Shown here: positions 53,105-63,744 of the stretch, piece by piece
How the letters are laid out: each line of letters opens with the position of its first letter
How positions within the stretch are numbered: the stretch's first letter is position 1
From: Siphonodentalium dalli
Taxonomy: Eukaryota > Mollusca > Scaphopoda > Gadilida > Siphonodentaliidae
Direction of reading: 5' to 3'
DNA: 64,000 bases
Assembly (NCBI GenBank): GCA_032622095.1
Contig: CP136061.1
Coordinates: 7,760,734-7,824,733 of the forward strand
Notes under the pieces: model-generated
Database searches by the model: none
What the model was told of the DNA's origin: nothing
Seen by the model: the letters and a program-made list of their open reading frames with translations, nothing else
Translations under genes and position numbers: made by a program

Positions 53105-53395
53105 ATTCAAAACGATTTGATGAATGGGAGGTACAAGGTATTATGAGGAGGAAACTAAACGATTTGATGAATGGGAGGTACAAGGTATTATGAGGAGGAA
53201 ACAAAACGATTTGATGAATGGGAGGTACAAGGTATTATGAGGAGGAAACTAAACGATTTGATGAATGGGAGGTACAAGGTATTATGAATAGGAAACTAAA
53301 CGATTTGATGAATGGGAGGTACAAGGTATTATGAGGAGGAAACTGAACGATTTGATGAATGGGAGGTACAAGGTATTATGAGGAGGAAACTTACG
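53105..53395. repeat. 47-bp minisatellite, 6 units
   Basis: AAACGATTTGATGAATGGGA then GGTACAAGGTATTATGAGGA and GGAAACT. 53396-53700 shows nothing recognised. Confidence 0.95.
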
Positions 53396-53704
53396 TTTTT
53401 TAGAACTGGATGAGGGTTCTTACACAATTGAAATTCCAATTCTTTTCATGTACATTTCAAGTATTAAGGACAAATATCCATTATATTTTCGGTCATATTA
53501 ATATTTTATACTGCAGATCTTTTAAGTTTATATCTATGTTAATCACCAAAAAAACTGCTTTTGTATGTGTTTTGCGTGAAGTGTGAAATTGAAGAACTCA
53601 AAATGTTGGATCTGACAGAACAGTGCATGATAACAGGTATATACTTCTGGCCAGTGCTATAAAATGAATGTCTAAGTTTTCCAGTATCTTTATCAAAATC
53701 GATA

Positions 53705-53960
53705 TTAACCCTTCCATGACTCGACCTTCCTGAAATTTTGCAAAATTAACCCTGTGCCAATGCATTCTCTTATATATGCGAGACTCCTACAGGGAAGGGA
53801 GCCATGAGGATAACAATAGTTACTTTGACCTTGTAAGCCAGTGCATTCTCTTACATGTATATATTCAAGGCTCCCTGTGGGAGACTGGCATATATAAGAG
53901 AATGTACTGGCACAGGATCTTTAATGCTGTACCATTGGGTTCCCATCATGAAAGGGTTAC
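53705..53960. mobile_element. P2-family MITE, mixed cassette arms
   Basis: TTAACCCTTCCATGACTCGA, an internal TTAACCCTGTGCCAATGCA, and the right side CCCATCATGAAAGGGTTA. It is followed by a C run and A run at 53963-53980. Confidence 0.75.
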
Positions 53961-54049
53961 CACCCCCCCCCCCAAAAAAAATTATAATAACTACATGTAC
54001 TTTGACTCTGAGCAAGATTATTCTCTATGTGGCCGTCAAATTACTCCAG

Positions 54050-54505
54050 TCAGCAAGCCTGAGTTTGATAGTGTACCTGTCATTTGCAGAATGAGGTCCC
54101 CAGAGGGTGAATTTAGTGATGCTATCCCGCACAGCGGGCTAGCATCACCAAATTCACCCTCTGGTAGACCTCATTCTGCATGGCCTCATCTGCTATGGGA
54201 GACATAGACTCAGATTGAAGTTCCCAAATGGTGAATTATATCATAGTGATGTACATAGCACCCATTGGGAACCTCGATTAAGCAATGTGTCGTCTGCTAA
54301 TTTTGGGATATAGAGAAAATAAACTAACAAAGAAATAGCATCTATGTGAAGAAGTTTCTATAGAAATTTGATAATAAAGAAACTTTCCAAACAAGATGAG
54401 GCCCGAGCTGAATGAGGCCCCCAGAGGGTGAATTTAGTGATGCTAGCCTGATATCACTAAATTCACCCTCTAGGGACCTCACTCTGCAAATGACAGGCAC
54501 AAAAA
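54050..54505. mobile_element. H1-family MITE, long form
   Basis: CAAGCCTGAGTTTGATAGTG, the first hairpin, the linker (AGTTCCCAAATGGTGAATTA), a second shortened hairpin, and GCAAATGACAGGCAC at the right. Confidence 0.85.
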
Positions 54506-54547
54506 ACTCTCTCATAGCCTCAATCATTATTTTATTCGATTCTCCGA

Positions 54548-54801
54548 CAAGCCTTGAAATAGTGTGTCTGTCATTTGCAGAATGAGGTCCCCAGAGGGTA
54601 AATTTAGTGATGCTATCCCACATAGCGGGCTAGCATCACCAAATTCACCCTCTGGGAACCTCATTCTGCTGAGGTGTAAGCAGAATGAGGTCCCCAGAGG
54701 GTGTATTTGGTGATGCTAGTCCGCTATGCAGGGTAGCATCACTAAATTCACCCTCTGGGGACCTCATTCTGCAAATGACAGACACACTATTTCAAGGCTT
54801 G
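54548..54801. mobile_element. H1-family MITE, two-hairpin short form with 8-bp duplication
   Basis: CAAGCCTTGAAATAGTGTG to CACACTATTTCAAGGCTTG, 254 bp, two complete hairpins back to back. Flanks TTCTCCGA and TTCTCCGT match at 7 of 8. Confidence 0.92.
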
Positions 54802-55031
54802 TTCTCCGTGTGTAAATGAACGTGATCTGCTGGAAACAATCCTAACCTTTCTGTTCCTGCCGTAAAATCTAATGTCGATAGTTGGTCGCCAGAATAATCG
54901 TATGATTCAATTATATCGTTTGACTGACTTGATTCAATTTCACTGCTACTGGATTTGTATTCTAAACAGTCTTCTGTTATATGACATCAAGGAAAAATAC
55001 ACAGCCGTCATGTTGTCTTATACAAACTCAA

Positions 55032-55350
55032 TTAACCCTTTAATGATGGGAGCTGCACTGGTGCAGCATTAACCCTTTGAGTGCCAGGTCGATTTTTGTA
55101 TCAACCCATATACCCTGTGCCAATGCATTCTCTTATATATGCGAGTCGACCATAGGTCGCCTCGCATATATAAGAGAATGCATTGGCCTAACAATTTTTT
55201 TTTAACAATTTTTTACAATTTTAATAATTTATTCTTATATTCTTTAACAGACTTATTTTGTAGGTTTAGGGCCGATGACATCGGCCCCTGGCACTCAAAG
55301 GGTTAAAGATCCTGTGCTAATGCATTCTCTTATATATGCGAGTCTGCTAT
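55032..55350. mobile_element. P2-family MITE containing a nested P3 element
   Basis: TTAACCCTTTAATGATGGGA, GGTGCAGCA, then the P3 insertion, then AGATCCTGTGCTAATGCATT. The right end of P2 is missing. Confidence 0.85.
55069..55306. mobile_element. P3-family MITE carrying the hairpin cassette
   Basis: TTAACCCTTTGAGTGCCAGG to CCCCTGGCACTCAAAGGGTTAA. The interior has one cassette, CCCTGTGCCAATGCATTC and complement, then the AT linker. It is inserted at the TTAA that P2 copies have after GTGCAGCA. Confidence 0.92.
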
Positions 55351-55435
55351 AGGGATGATGTGTTACACTCGGAACAATGTTTGGAGCACAAACAGCCATG
55401 TGGCTTTAAAACTCTATGACATTCAAACCAGGTCA

Positions 55436-55852
55436 AGTCTGGCATTTGCAGAATGAGGTCCTCAGACGGTGAATTCAGTGACACTATCCCACATAGCAGG
55501 GTAGCATCACTAAATTCACCCTCTGGGGACCTCATTCTGCTTAGGTCTCATCTTCTCTGTTTCTTTGTTATTAAATTTCTATAGTAACTTCTTTTTTTAG
55601 TTTAGATTCTCTACATGTACATGTATATCCCCAAATTGGCAGATGACACAATGCATAATCGAGGTTCCCAATGGGTATACATCACAATATTCATTTGGGC
55701 ACTTCAATCTGAGTCTACATGTACATGTATGTCTCTCATAGCAAATGAGGCCATGCAGAATGAGGTCCCAAGAGAGTGAATTCGGTGATGCTAGCCCACT
55801 GTGCAGGATAGCGTCACTATATTTCACCCTCTGGGGACCTCATTCTGCAAAT
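55436..55852. mobile_element. H1-family MITE, long form, inverted
   Basis: Hairpin one (GCAGAATGAGGTCCTCAGAC...), a linker in the opposite reading (AGATGACACAATGCATAATC), hairpin two and GCAAATGACATGGCAG. 55853-56340 shows only a partial duplicate of the word ACATGCCTCCAACTGC found again at 60633. Confidence 0.85.
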
Positions 55853-56349
55853 GACATGGCAGATTCCATTCATGAAAAGCTCAAGTCATAAAACGTGTCA
55901 CAGGAAACTGAGTTGTATTTCATTATGGCCCTGTATAGAATGCCCAGGGAGACAAGATGATTGCAAAATGTATTAAATAATCATGGAATTGGTTTGGAGT
56001 GTTATCTGATGTTGGGTTTATGGTAGCTCTGTGGCTTATCAGTCTCCTGAGGGTTGCACTAAACACTGATGAATGAATCCCATGAAACCATGAGTGATAT
56101 ATGATGGCAGCTCACCATACAATAGTCCAGCATCATGTCTGCATAATAATGGGACCCTATAAAGCATGCCTCCAAATGGGTCTGCATAAACAATATAACA
56201 TGCAGTCAAACGTGCCTCCAACTGCATGAATATATACAATGTACATGTAGGGATTCAGGGCCCTAGGGATCAGTTTGATGGTAGAGTATAAAACATGCCT
56301 CTAACATGCATGGATAGTTGCAGCTAGGGATCCAGGGTACTGCAGATCA

Positions 56350-56640
56350 GATTGAAGAAAAAATGATAAAATTGTTATAGAATGTAAGAAAAAATTATAA
56401 AAAATAATACAATTTGTTAAAAAGAATGTAAGAAAATGTTATAAAAAAATGATAAAAATTGTTAAAGAATGTAAGAAAAAAAATAAATACAAAATGATCA
56501 TAATTGTTAAAGAATATAAGAAAAATTGTAAAAAATTATAAAAATTGTAAAAGAATGTAAGAAAAAAAATATATAAAATGATAAAAATTGTTAAAGAATG
56601 TAAGAAAAATTGATAAAAAATGTAAAAAAAAAACGAGAGG
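56350..56640. repeat. expanded AT-rich P1 linker array
   Basis: About seven repeats of AAAATTGTTAAAGAATGTAA, GAAAAATTATAAAAATGAT. It is the cassette linker without its hairpins, apparently amplified alone. 56641-57540 holds only a half cassette arm near 56795. Confidence 0.75.
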
Positions 56641-57539
56641 CCAATCATGATCGGCAGATGTTAACCCATCCCTTGGTGATATTAAATTACTATGATCGGT
56701 ATCATAAATGAGAGTTTTGGTGTTGAATTATAGAGTATACTGTTATGTACTATTATAGACAAATGTACATAACACAAATTATTGGAATTTATGGGTCACT
56801 CGCATTTATATAAGAGAATGCACTGGTACAGCTAAACCACCACAGCCTTGGGCTAAATGTGAAAGGTGGCCTGGACATGGAATACTTGGGTTAAGAGAGT
56901 CCAATTTAAGTTTACAATAATAATGTATCACATTCTAACAACAATATAGTATACAGATAAGCCACCTGACTGCTGACCCATTAATATCAATTAAATAGCC
57001 AAGAATTGTTTATGTTGAACACTGACTTCTCCATTAAACCAATAACAATTATAATGACCTCAGACCATCTGAAGATATCACTCAACAGCACAGATGTCCA
57101 AGCCTAAGGTTAATACCATGTGATGTGTATTGTTGAATCTTTATTTTAAATTAGATACCATAGCTTTCTTTATCAGATTATTTGCACATCAACTGGCATA
57201 GGAGACATCAGGAAATAATAGACTTATCAATAGCTAAGTAGTCCAAAGGCATGAGATGGAATTAGTGAATTGGGTTTAAAGTTTAAAGTCGCTCCAAACA
57301 AATTTACCAGTACATAACACAAGATTATGGACGATTTTAAACCAAATTTGGTGTGGTGACTCAGGGTACCCTTGGCAGAGTTATAATGGTGTTAGTTTTT
57401 CAAATTTAGTTTTTTTTAATTATTTAAAAAAAATATATTTTATCATATATTATTTTTATTTATTTATTCATATTCATTTTTTTTTTGTTAAATTGAGCAA
57501 GGAAATAAATCAAAATTTTTTTTTTCTTTTTCTGAGTGA

Positions 57540-57870
57540 ATATATATTTTCGAAAAAGGGCCATAACTCGATCTGTCTTTTATGCTAAGAAATTCATATA
57601 CAAAATTTGGTTCTGATCAGATATAAAATGTTTGAGTTATCGCACCATGCGTAAAGTGTCTACAGACAGACAGACGGACTAACGACGAGTGGTCAATCCA
57701 GACGACACTATGTTTACCATACTATGGTATGGGTAAACATAAAAAAGGGACACATTGGGAACCTTTTTAATCAACTTGTATCATAATCATCAATATCTAA
57801 ATGAAAACAAGTGGTCAATCCGGACATCACAATATGTGTACCATACTATGGTATAGGTACACATAAAAAT
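57540..57870. mobile_element. Helitron-like element, 3' portion with terminal hairpins
   Basis: AAAAAGGGCCATAACTCGAT, TACAAAATTTGGTTCTGATC, a CAGACAGACAGACGGACTAA run, then TGTTTACCATACTATGGTAT, GGGTAAACA. A second end (TGTGTACCATACTATGGTAT) follows at 57832. 57871-58230 shows nothing else. Confidence 0.7.
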
Positions 57871-58246
57871 CAAAATAAATTAATCAATCAATAGGGGCAA
57901 AGAGTGTGTCAAAATAAACCAATATAAAATGAGACATGGTATCAGATGAAAGTATCAGGAATGTTGAGATGTGTTAATCTTTAACTACAGAAATCCATGC
58001 AAGTGAATGAGGAGAAACCTGGAGATAACAGAAGAATGATTAATTGAAATTGAAAATGAGAACATCCCTACAAATGAATAATAGAGTATTCCAATTAAAA
58101 CTTTAGAACCGAATGGGACAGTCCATTGAATCATGAATGGGTTATACAGCTTCACCACTATCATAGAGCTATGTTCTATATACAGTGGCTAAAAATAACT
58201 AATATTTCAATAAGAATAAAAAAAAAAATGTCTCTGTTTCCGGTAC

Positions 58247-58307
58247 CCGGCCTGTCTGAGATTTTCTTGCCGGCCTCAAATTTGTTTTTAATTTTCACGA
58301 AGTCCAT
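58247..58307 (-). CDS. possible first coding exon of an unidentified transcript
   Basis: It reads MDFVKIKNKFEAGKKISDRP with an in-frame TGA seven codons upstream of the ATG and a donor-like CCGG|GTACCG. 61 bp, phase 1 out. The surrounding 58230-58720 is CpG-richer than its neighbours and free of named repeats, as expected for a promoter. The phase would also fit the tubby exon at 47948, so it could be an alternative upstream start of that gene or a separate gene. The peptide is lysine-rich and not recognised. Confidence 0.3.
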
Positions 58308-59970
58308 AGTAACCTGTCTGTCTCAGTTAATGGCTACCAACAGCAGAATTAACCACCAATCGCATACCCACCTGACGCATGTGTAGGCCATGTGCGCGAT
58401 CGCACATTCTTGATATAAATAAGACAACTAGGTCGGCCATGCTACGCAGTGAATACCGTGGCGTAAATCAAACTCTACCCTGACGAGTCACAACGGAAAT
58501 CCCCCCCGTCTTTTGTGGGCTGTGTACACTGCTGTGTATTTTAAAAAGTACAAGGTATTAATTATACCGGTATCTCCCTTAACTTCCTTCGCCTAATTGG
58601 GGGCAAAACTTGCCTGAAAGACCATCTGTTCGCGTCAAAATTAAACAGTGAAAAGCATGTGCGTTTTTGGCGGGAAAATGACAGTCCGTATTATGTTATC
58701 AGTCCTGGAAATTAGCGTCGTCAAAAGCCGAAATCACCATCACCATTGACAAGACGAAATCGTCATCAAAGATTAAAATGCATTGGCATCCTTAAATTAA
58801 TATTCACATAAACCCGATTTTAACCCACTTTAAATAAACAACTGTCTGTTATGAATGACACAACAACTGGGTCACTGTGTCAGCAACCAAACGCATCAGT
58901 GGGTCACGTGAATAAACTCTGTAACTATTTACGACAGAATCTCTTTGATGTTTTCCGACCAAGTAGCAGATACCACTGTGATAGAAACAACTCGCACTGT
59001 ATGCAACTATTAAACACACATTTCTGATCATCTGATGTGATACATGTACTGCATGTAAGGATTATTTGATAACTTGCTGTTAATTACACTGAAAGTTGGC
59101 AGGTAATCAATTCTGCTATTTAAAACTTTCCAGAAAAATAAGTCGGAAATAGGTGACTTTAAACCACAATACAAGTTAGTGATTTGGTAATATGGACAAG
59201 TTGTCACTGAAAAATAATGATCATCTATGAAGAGAAATAAGAGGGGATGAAAATACAATAGGTTTTATTGAAATGGAAAGTATTTATTCCATAAAACGAT
59301 CTCTGTCAACACAAAAACCTGGAAAATTGCGTCGGCAGTGATGAATAGCATGGCATAAAATGTGTAACCTCAGGCCCAATCTGCACCAGAGATATTCAGG
59401 GGAAGATTGGAACAAAACATGTTTATTCCTGCATATCCAAGAACAGTCAGTAACATTGTTCTGGTCACATGTAATTTGTAAATAAAAGTATCAGATGCTA
59501 CTGTTGCATTGTGGGCTGGTAGCTGCATGGACTACATGTATGCAAGAGGAATAACTCTAAACCCATGGCCATAGCCTAATACATTGAATTTTCACACTGG
59601 AGCACATACTGGAGCTAGAAAATATTTTTAACACCCAATACCTGACATAATAGTCCAGCAAGCTGCATAATATATTACCAGTTAGCATGTATTAAAAGCA
59701 TGCCAATTTTATAATACATGTTAAAAGGGTGTACTACACTATTTTATCACTTTCAAATGGCCGGTTAAAAAAAAAAAAAAGGGTAAAAAAAAAAAAACCC
59801 TGCCTGCCTACCTGGAAAATTTTCCCCATGTTATCGGAAACAGACATGTTTTTTTTTTTGGCCTAAGACATCACTTCTGCAGTCTCTCAGAACACTATCT
59901 ATGCAGTTAAGCTTGCATTACTGGTAGTTAATTGTAATCTACCTGGGTTATCAAAAACTCAAATCTGTTC
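58308..59970. other. upstream flank without recognised genes
   Basis: CpG-containing to about 58760, then AT-rich single-copy-looking DNA. Minus frames of 60-76 codons at 58849-59258 show no motif. Confidence 0.4.
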
Positions 59971-59974
59971 AATT

Positions 59975-60525
59975 CTTAGTTGAAAAAGGGCCATAACTCT
60001 GGTATAACAAATCATATCTAACCCATATTCGAACTCGATCTGTATTTTGAGCTGAGAAACTCACATACAAAATTTGGTTCCTATCAGTTGTAAAATTGTT
60101 GATTTAACGAAGCATTCATGAATTCTATGTCAAAGGGCCATAACTCCATAAACAAATATCGTATCAAACCCATATTCGAACTCGATATGTATTTTGGGCT
60201 GAGCAACTCACATACCAAATTTGGTTACGGTCAGATAATTTTTTTTTGAGTTATGGCAGCATACATGAATTCTAAGTTGAAAAAGGGCCATAACTCCATA
60301 AAAAAAACTCGGATCAAACCCATATTCGAACTCGATCTGTATTTGGTACTGAGAAATTCATAAACAAAATTTGGTTCCGATCAGATAGAAAATATTTCAG
60401 TTATCGCACAATGCGTAAAGTGTCTACAGACAGACAGACAGACGGATGGACAGACGGACTAACGACAAGTGGTCAATCCGGACAACGACACTATGTTTAC
60501 CATACTATGGTATGGGTAAACATAA
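59975..60525. mobile_element. Helitron-like tandem element
   Basis: Four units of ~130 bp (AAAAAGGGCCATAACTC, CCCATATTCGAACTCGATCT, ATACAAAATTTGGTTCC), then CAGACAGACAGACGGATGGA and the terminal TGTTTACCATACTATGGTAT hairpin. It has the same 3' end as the element at 57540. Confidence 0.75.
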
Positions 60526-60534
60526 AAATTGTAA

Positions 60535-60607
60535 GGCCAATGCATTCTCTTATATATGTGAGGCGACCTATGGGTCGACTTGCTTATATAAGAGAATTCA
60601 TTGGCAC
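60535..60607. mobile_element. hairpin cassette, solo
   Basis: GGCCAATGCATTCTCTTATA, GGCGACCTATGGGTCGAC, TATATAAGAGAATTCATTGGC and ACAGG. No outer element ends. Confidence 0.8.
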
Positions 60608-60732
60608 AGGCCTTGATGGGAGAGTATAAAACATGCCTCCAACTGCGTGGATAGTTGAGGGTAGGGAGGGCTCTGTGAATTAATTTAATCATGCTGGTCA
60701 TCCTATAATCCCTACTGCGGGCAGTAAACCTG

Positions 60733-60822
60733 CGGGTAGGCATCAGTAAACCAGAGTGTAGGCATCAGTAAACCAGAGTGTAGGCATCAGTAAACCAGCG
60801 TGTGGTAGTCAGTAAACCGCAC
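60733..60822. repeat. 22-bp repeat, four copies
   Basis: GTAGGCATCAGTAAACCAGA is repeated, with the last copy reading GTGGTAGTCAGTAAACC. Confidence 0.88.
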
Positions 60823-60937
60823 ATCGGCCAATAGCAGTTATCAACAGTTAATATGACAATTGATACAAATGCTTAAGGGCTTACATGTTTACACGCTCAT
60901 AAACCCAAATAGCACCTAAACCATGTACATGTATGTA

Positions 60938-61045
60938 CAGTAATGCCCTAAGTAATCGACTCCTTAAATACAGCAGAATTATGGGTAATTTTTCAGGATT
61001 TAGTCGGAAATATGGCTTGTTGCCATTCATCGGAAAGCTCTCCCC
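60938..61045. mobile_element. M-family MITE, left half
   Basis: CAGTAATGCCCTAAGTAATC to TCATCGGAAAGCTCTCCCC, ending at the palindrome centre. Confidence 0.85.
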
Positions 61046-61204
61046 AAGTCCAGTTGGCATGAACAGACTAATGGACAATGACCTCCCTCTTGTGATATTT
61101 ATCAGACCTTTCGGTTTTCTGCTGCATTCAATTTATTTGAGATTAAACAAACTTCCATGCAGCATTATTCTAATCAACATTATGTAACATTTATTGCAGT
61201 TTAA

Positions 61205-61245
61205 ACTAGAGGTGTGACTGTCCCAATGGGACTAAGGATACCCCC

Positions 61246-61282
<37 letters not shown>

Positions 61283-61580
61283 TGTTTTTTAAAATACTAA
61301 GATGTTTCACATGTCAGTAAACATTTAGTTAAAATAATAAAATAACAGTTCCCATTGCAGGTGCACAACCCTAAGGGGGGATAACTCCACAAAAAAAAGT
61401 CCGACAGACATCATAATCGCAGGTGCACAGGTTCCCATGGTGGTTTATGTCTGTGCCAAGTTTCACGGAAATTGATTAAAAAAACGACTGAGAAAATCTC
61501 TGGACAAATTTGTGTCCACGGACGGAACGGACAAGCTGATTCCAGTATACCCCCCCTAACTTCGTTGCGGGGGGTATAAC
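61205..61580. mobile_element. Helitron-like element with poly-C tract and terminal stem-loop
   Basis: GACTGTCCCAATGGGACTAA, a C run of about 30 (61248-61281), GGATAACTCCACAAAAAAAA, CCAAGTTTCACGGAAATTGA, a CACGGACGGAACGGAC run, and the closing hairpin GTATACCCCCCC / GGGGGGTATA. Confidence 0.7.
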
Positions 61581-61704
61581 AAACTTCCATTCAGCATTAT
61601 TCCAATCAACCTATGTTATTTGGGACATTTTAATATTCGGGGAGAATACTCATACATAAGACATTATCCATGTCTGTGTTCATACAAACACCAATCATTA
61701 ATCA

Positions 61705-61744
61705 CCCACATCGACACTCGACACTCGACACTCGACACTCGACT
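61705..61744. repeat. 8-bp repeat, five copies
   Basis: CGACACTC units in tandem. Confidence 0.9.
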
Positions 61745-61934
61745 TGTCATATGCTATTTGAGATCTTCGATTGGGAATAAATATTGTTCACTTTGAATGG
61801 CTGAAATGGAAGAGAGAAAATCCCTTCAAACAAACTACAAACTAGGAAGTCTTCTGAGAGAGAATGAGGGATGCCATTGAAAGCACATTCATTTGCAGAG
61901 AAGTAAAAATAGCAGAGAAAATATCACCTTGATA

Positions 61935-62361
61935 TTAACCCTTTGAGTGCCAGGTCCGATTTTTGTATCAACTGATATACCCTGTGCCAATGCATTCTCT
62001 TATATGAATGCATTGGCCTAACAATTTTTCATCATTTGTTATTATTTTTTACAATTTTTTACAATTTTAATAATTTTTTCTTACATTCTTTAACAGACTT
62101 ATTTTGTAGGTTTAGTGCCAGGGAATCTTACGTTTTTTCATGGGCATCAAACTTATTACAATGAATACTTGGTGATAGTTTTGAGTTATAACATGCCCCT
62201 AAGATTTTATCCAGTTTGTTTTTAAATTCGCTATAGCATGCTTAAGCATACCCAAAAACAATTCAACCCAAAAAAACCTAAATGTTTTTTTTTTTTAGGT
62301 ACGATTTTACAGACCGTAATTTAGGGCCGATGAGATCGGCCCCTGGCACTGAAAGGGTTAA
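61935..62361. mobile_element. P3-family MITE with half cassette
   Basis: TTAACCCTTTGAGTGCCAGG to CCCCTGGCACTGAAAGGGTTAA. Inside are CCCTGTGCCAATGCATTC, a short GAATGCATTGGCC return, the AT linker, and a block with GATAGTTTTGAGTTATAACA shared with 63278-63744. Confidence 0.9.
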
Positions 62362-62719
62362 ACAAAGTCTGCAAATAATGTCTTAAAATTCCCCGGAGTG
62401 TGGCTGTCACCATGACAACAGATTGGTGCCTGTCATGGATGTTAAATGCAAACCGAGCTTCATTTACATTTTCAAAACCCCTGTACCCCAGTATAATGTC
62501 AATAGTATTGCAATCTTCAATGGTTTTACCATCTGTGACTTTGTTTATACTTGTTCAGTGTTGAACAGCCTGATCAAAATCATCAAAAGCTTGATAGGCA
62601 CTGCATTCCATGACAAATTGGCAATTGCCAAGCAATCATTCAGTAAGGAAACAAATATAAAATATTAATGTGAAGTTTTATTAAGCAACAAATAATAATT
62701 CAATTCATGTAATGTGGTT

Positions 62720-63115
62720 TTAAATCTGTAAACATAAATCCCACTATAGGCGAGTAGAACAGTATCTAGAGCCGATATTACAAGCTGGTTTACAATGCGG
62801 ACCTACCCAATAGTTCCACTACAGGACAAGACTACCTAGGACAGCTCATATCCTCCCGAATCAGGTTTTAAATCCGTATACATAAACCCCACTATAGGCG
62901 AGGAGAACAGTATCTAGAACCGATATTACAAGCGGGTTTACAATGCGGACCTACCCAAGAGTCCCACTACAGGAGAATAAAACAGGACAACCTGGGACAG
63001 CTGATGTCCTCACGAGTTAGGTTGTAAATCTGTAAACGCCACTATAGGCGAGTAGAACAACATCTAGTACAGCAGATATTACAAGCTTGTTTATGACCTG
63101 CATTGGACCCACCTA
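62720..63115. repeat. ~140-bp repeat, about 2.5 copies
   Basis: CCACTATAGGCGAGTAGAAC, GATATTACAAGC, GCGGACCTACCCAA and GGACAGCT recur from about 62740, 62882 and 63032. 62362-62719 shows no feature; the plus frame at 62423-62668 (81 codons) has no motif I recognise. Confidence 0.85.
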
Positions 63116-63184
63116 GGACCCGCATCGTTGCATAAAACTTTAGTTTACAATTGGAACTTGGTCTATTATTCATGGCAATCTTTG

Positions 63185-63242
63185 GTTGAGTCCTTGTTAT
63201 CTCAGTAGTCCTTGTTATCTCAGTAGTCCTTGTTATCAGTTG
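63185..63242. repeat. 17-bp repeat, three copies
   Basis: GTCCTTGTTATCTCAGTA in tandem. Confidence 0.88.
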
Positions 63243-63277
63243 AACTTTTGCTGTTGGCAGAACTCCGCAGAGCAACA

Positions 63278-63744
63278 TTAACCCTTTCAGTGCCAGGTCC
63301 GATTTTTGTATCAACCCATATACCCTGTGCCAATGCATTCTCTTATATATGCGAGTCGACCATAGGTCGCCTCGCATATATAAGAGAATGCATTGGCCTA
63401 ACAATTTTTCATCATTTGTTATTATTTTTTACAATTTTTTACAGTTTTAATAATTTTTTCTTATATTCTTTAACAGACTTATTTTGTAGGTTTAGTGCCA
63501 TGGAATCTTACATTTTTCATGGGCATCAAAATTATTACTATGAATGCTTGGTGATAGTTTTGAGTTATAACATGCCCCTTAGGTTTTAACCAGTTGTTTT
63601 TAAATTCGCTATACCATGCTTAAGCATACCCAAAAAATTCAACCCCCAAATTTTTTTTTTTTATTTTTTTTATTTTTTTAGGGCCAATTTTACAGACTGT
63701 AAATTAGGGCCGATTAGATCGGCCCCTGGCACTGAAAGGGTTAA
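63278..63744. mobile_element. P3-family MITE with cassette; empty site next door
   Basis: TTAACCCTTTCAGTGCCAGG to CCCCTGGCACTGAAAGGGTTAA. The flanks are CTCCGCAGAGCAACA|TTAA and TTAA|GACAATGTCTCCAG. An unoccupied copy of the joined flank (CAACATTAAGACAATGTCTC) follows at about 63772. 63795-64000 shows nothing recognised. Confidence 0.95.

Noticed and set aside
62423-62668. 81-codon plus-strand frame
   Set aside because: It has no recognised motif, no splice sites of clear quality and AT-rich context. Left as unannotated sequence.
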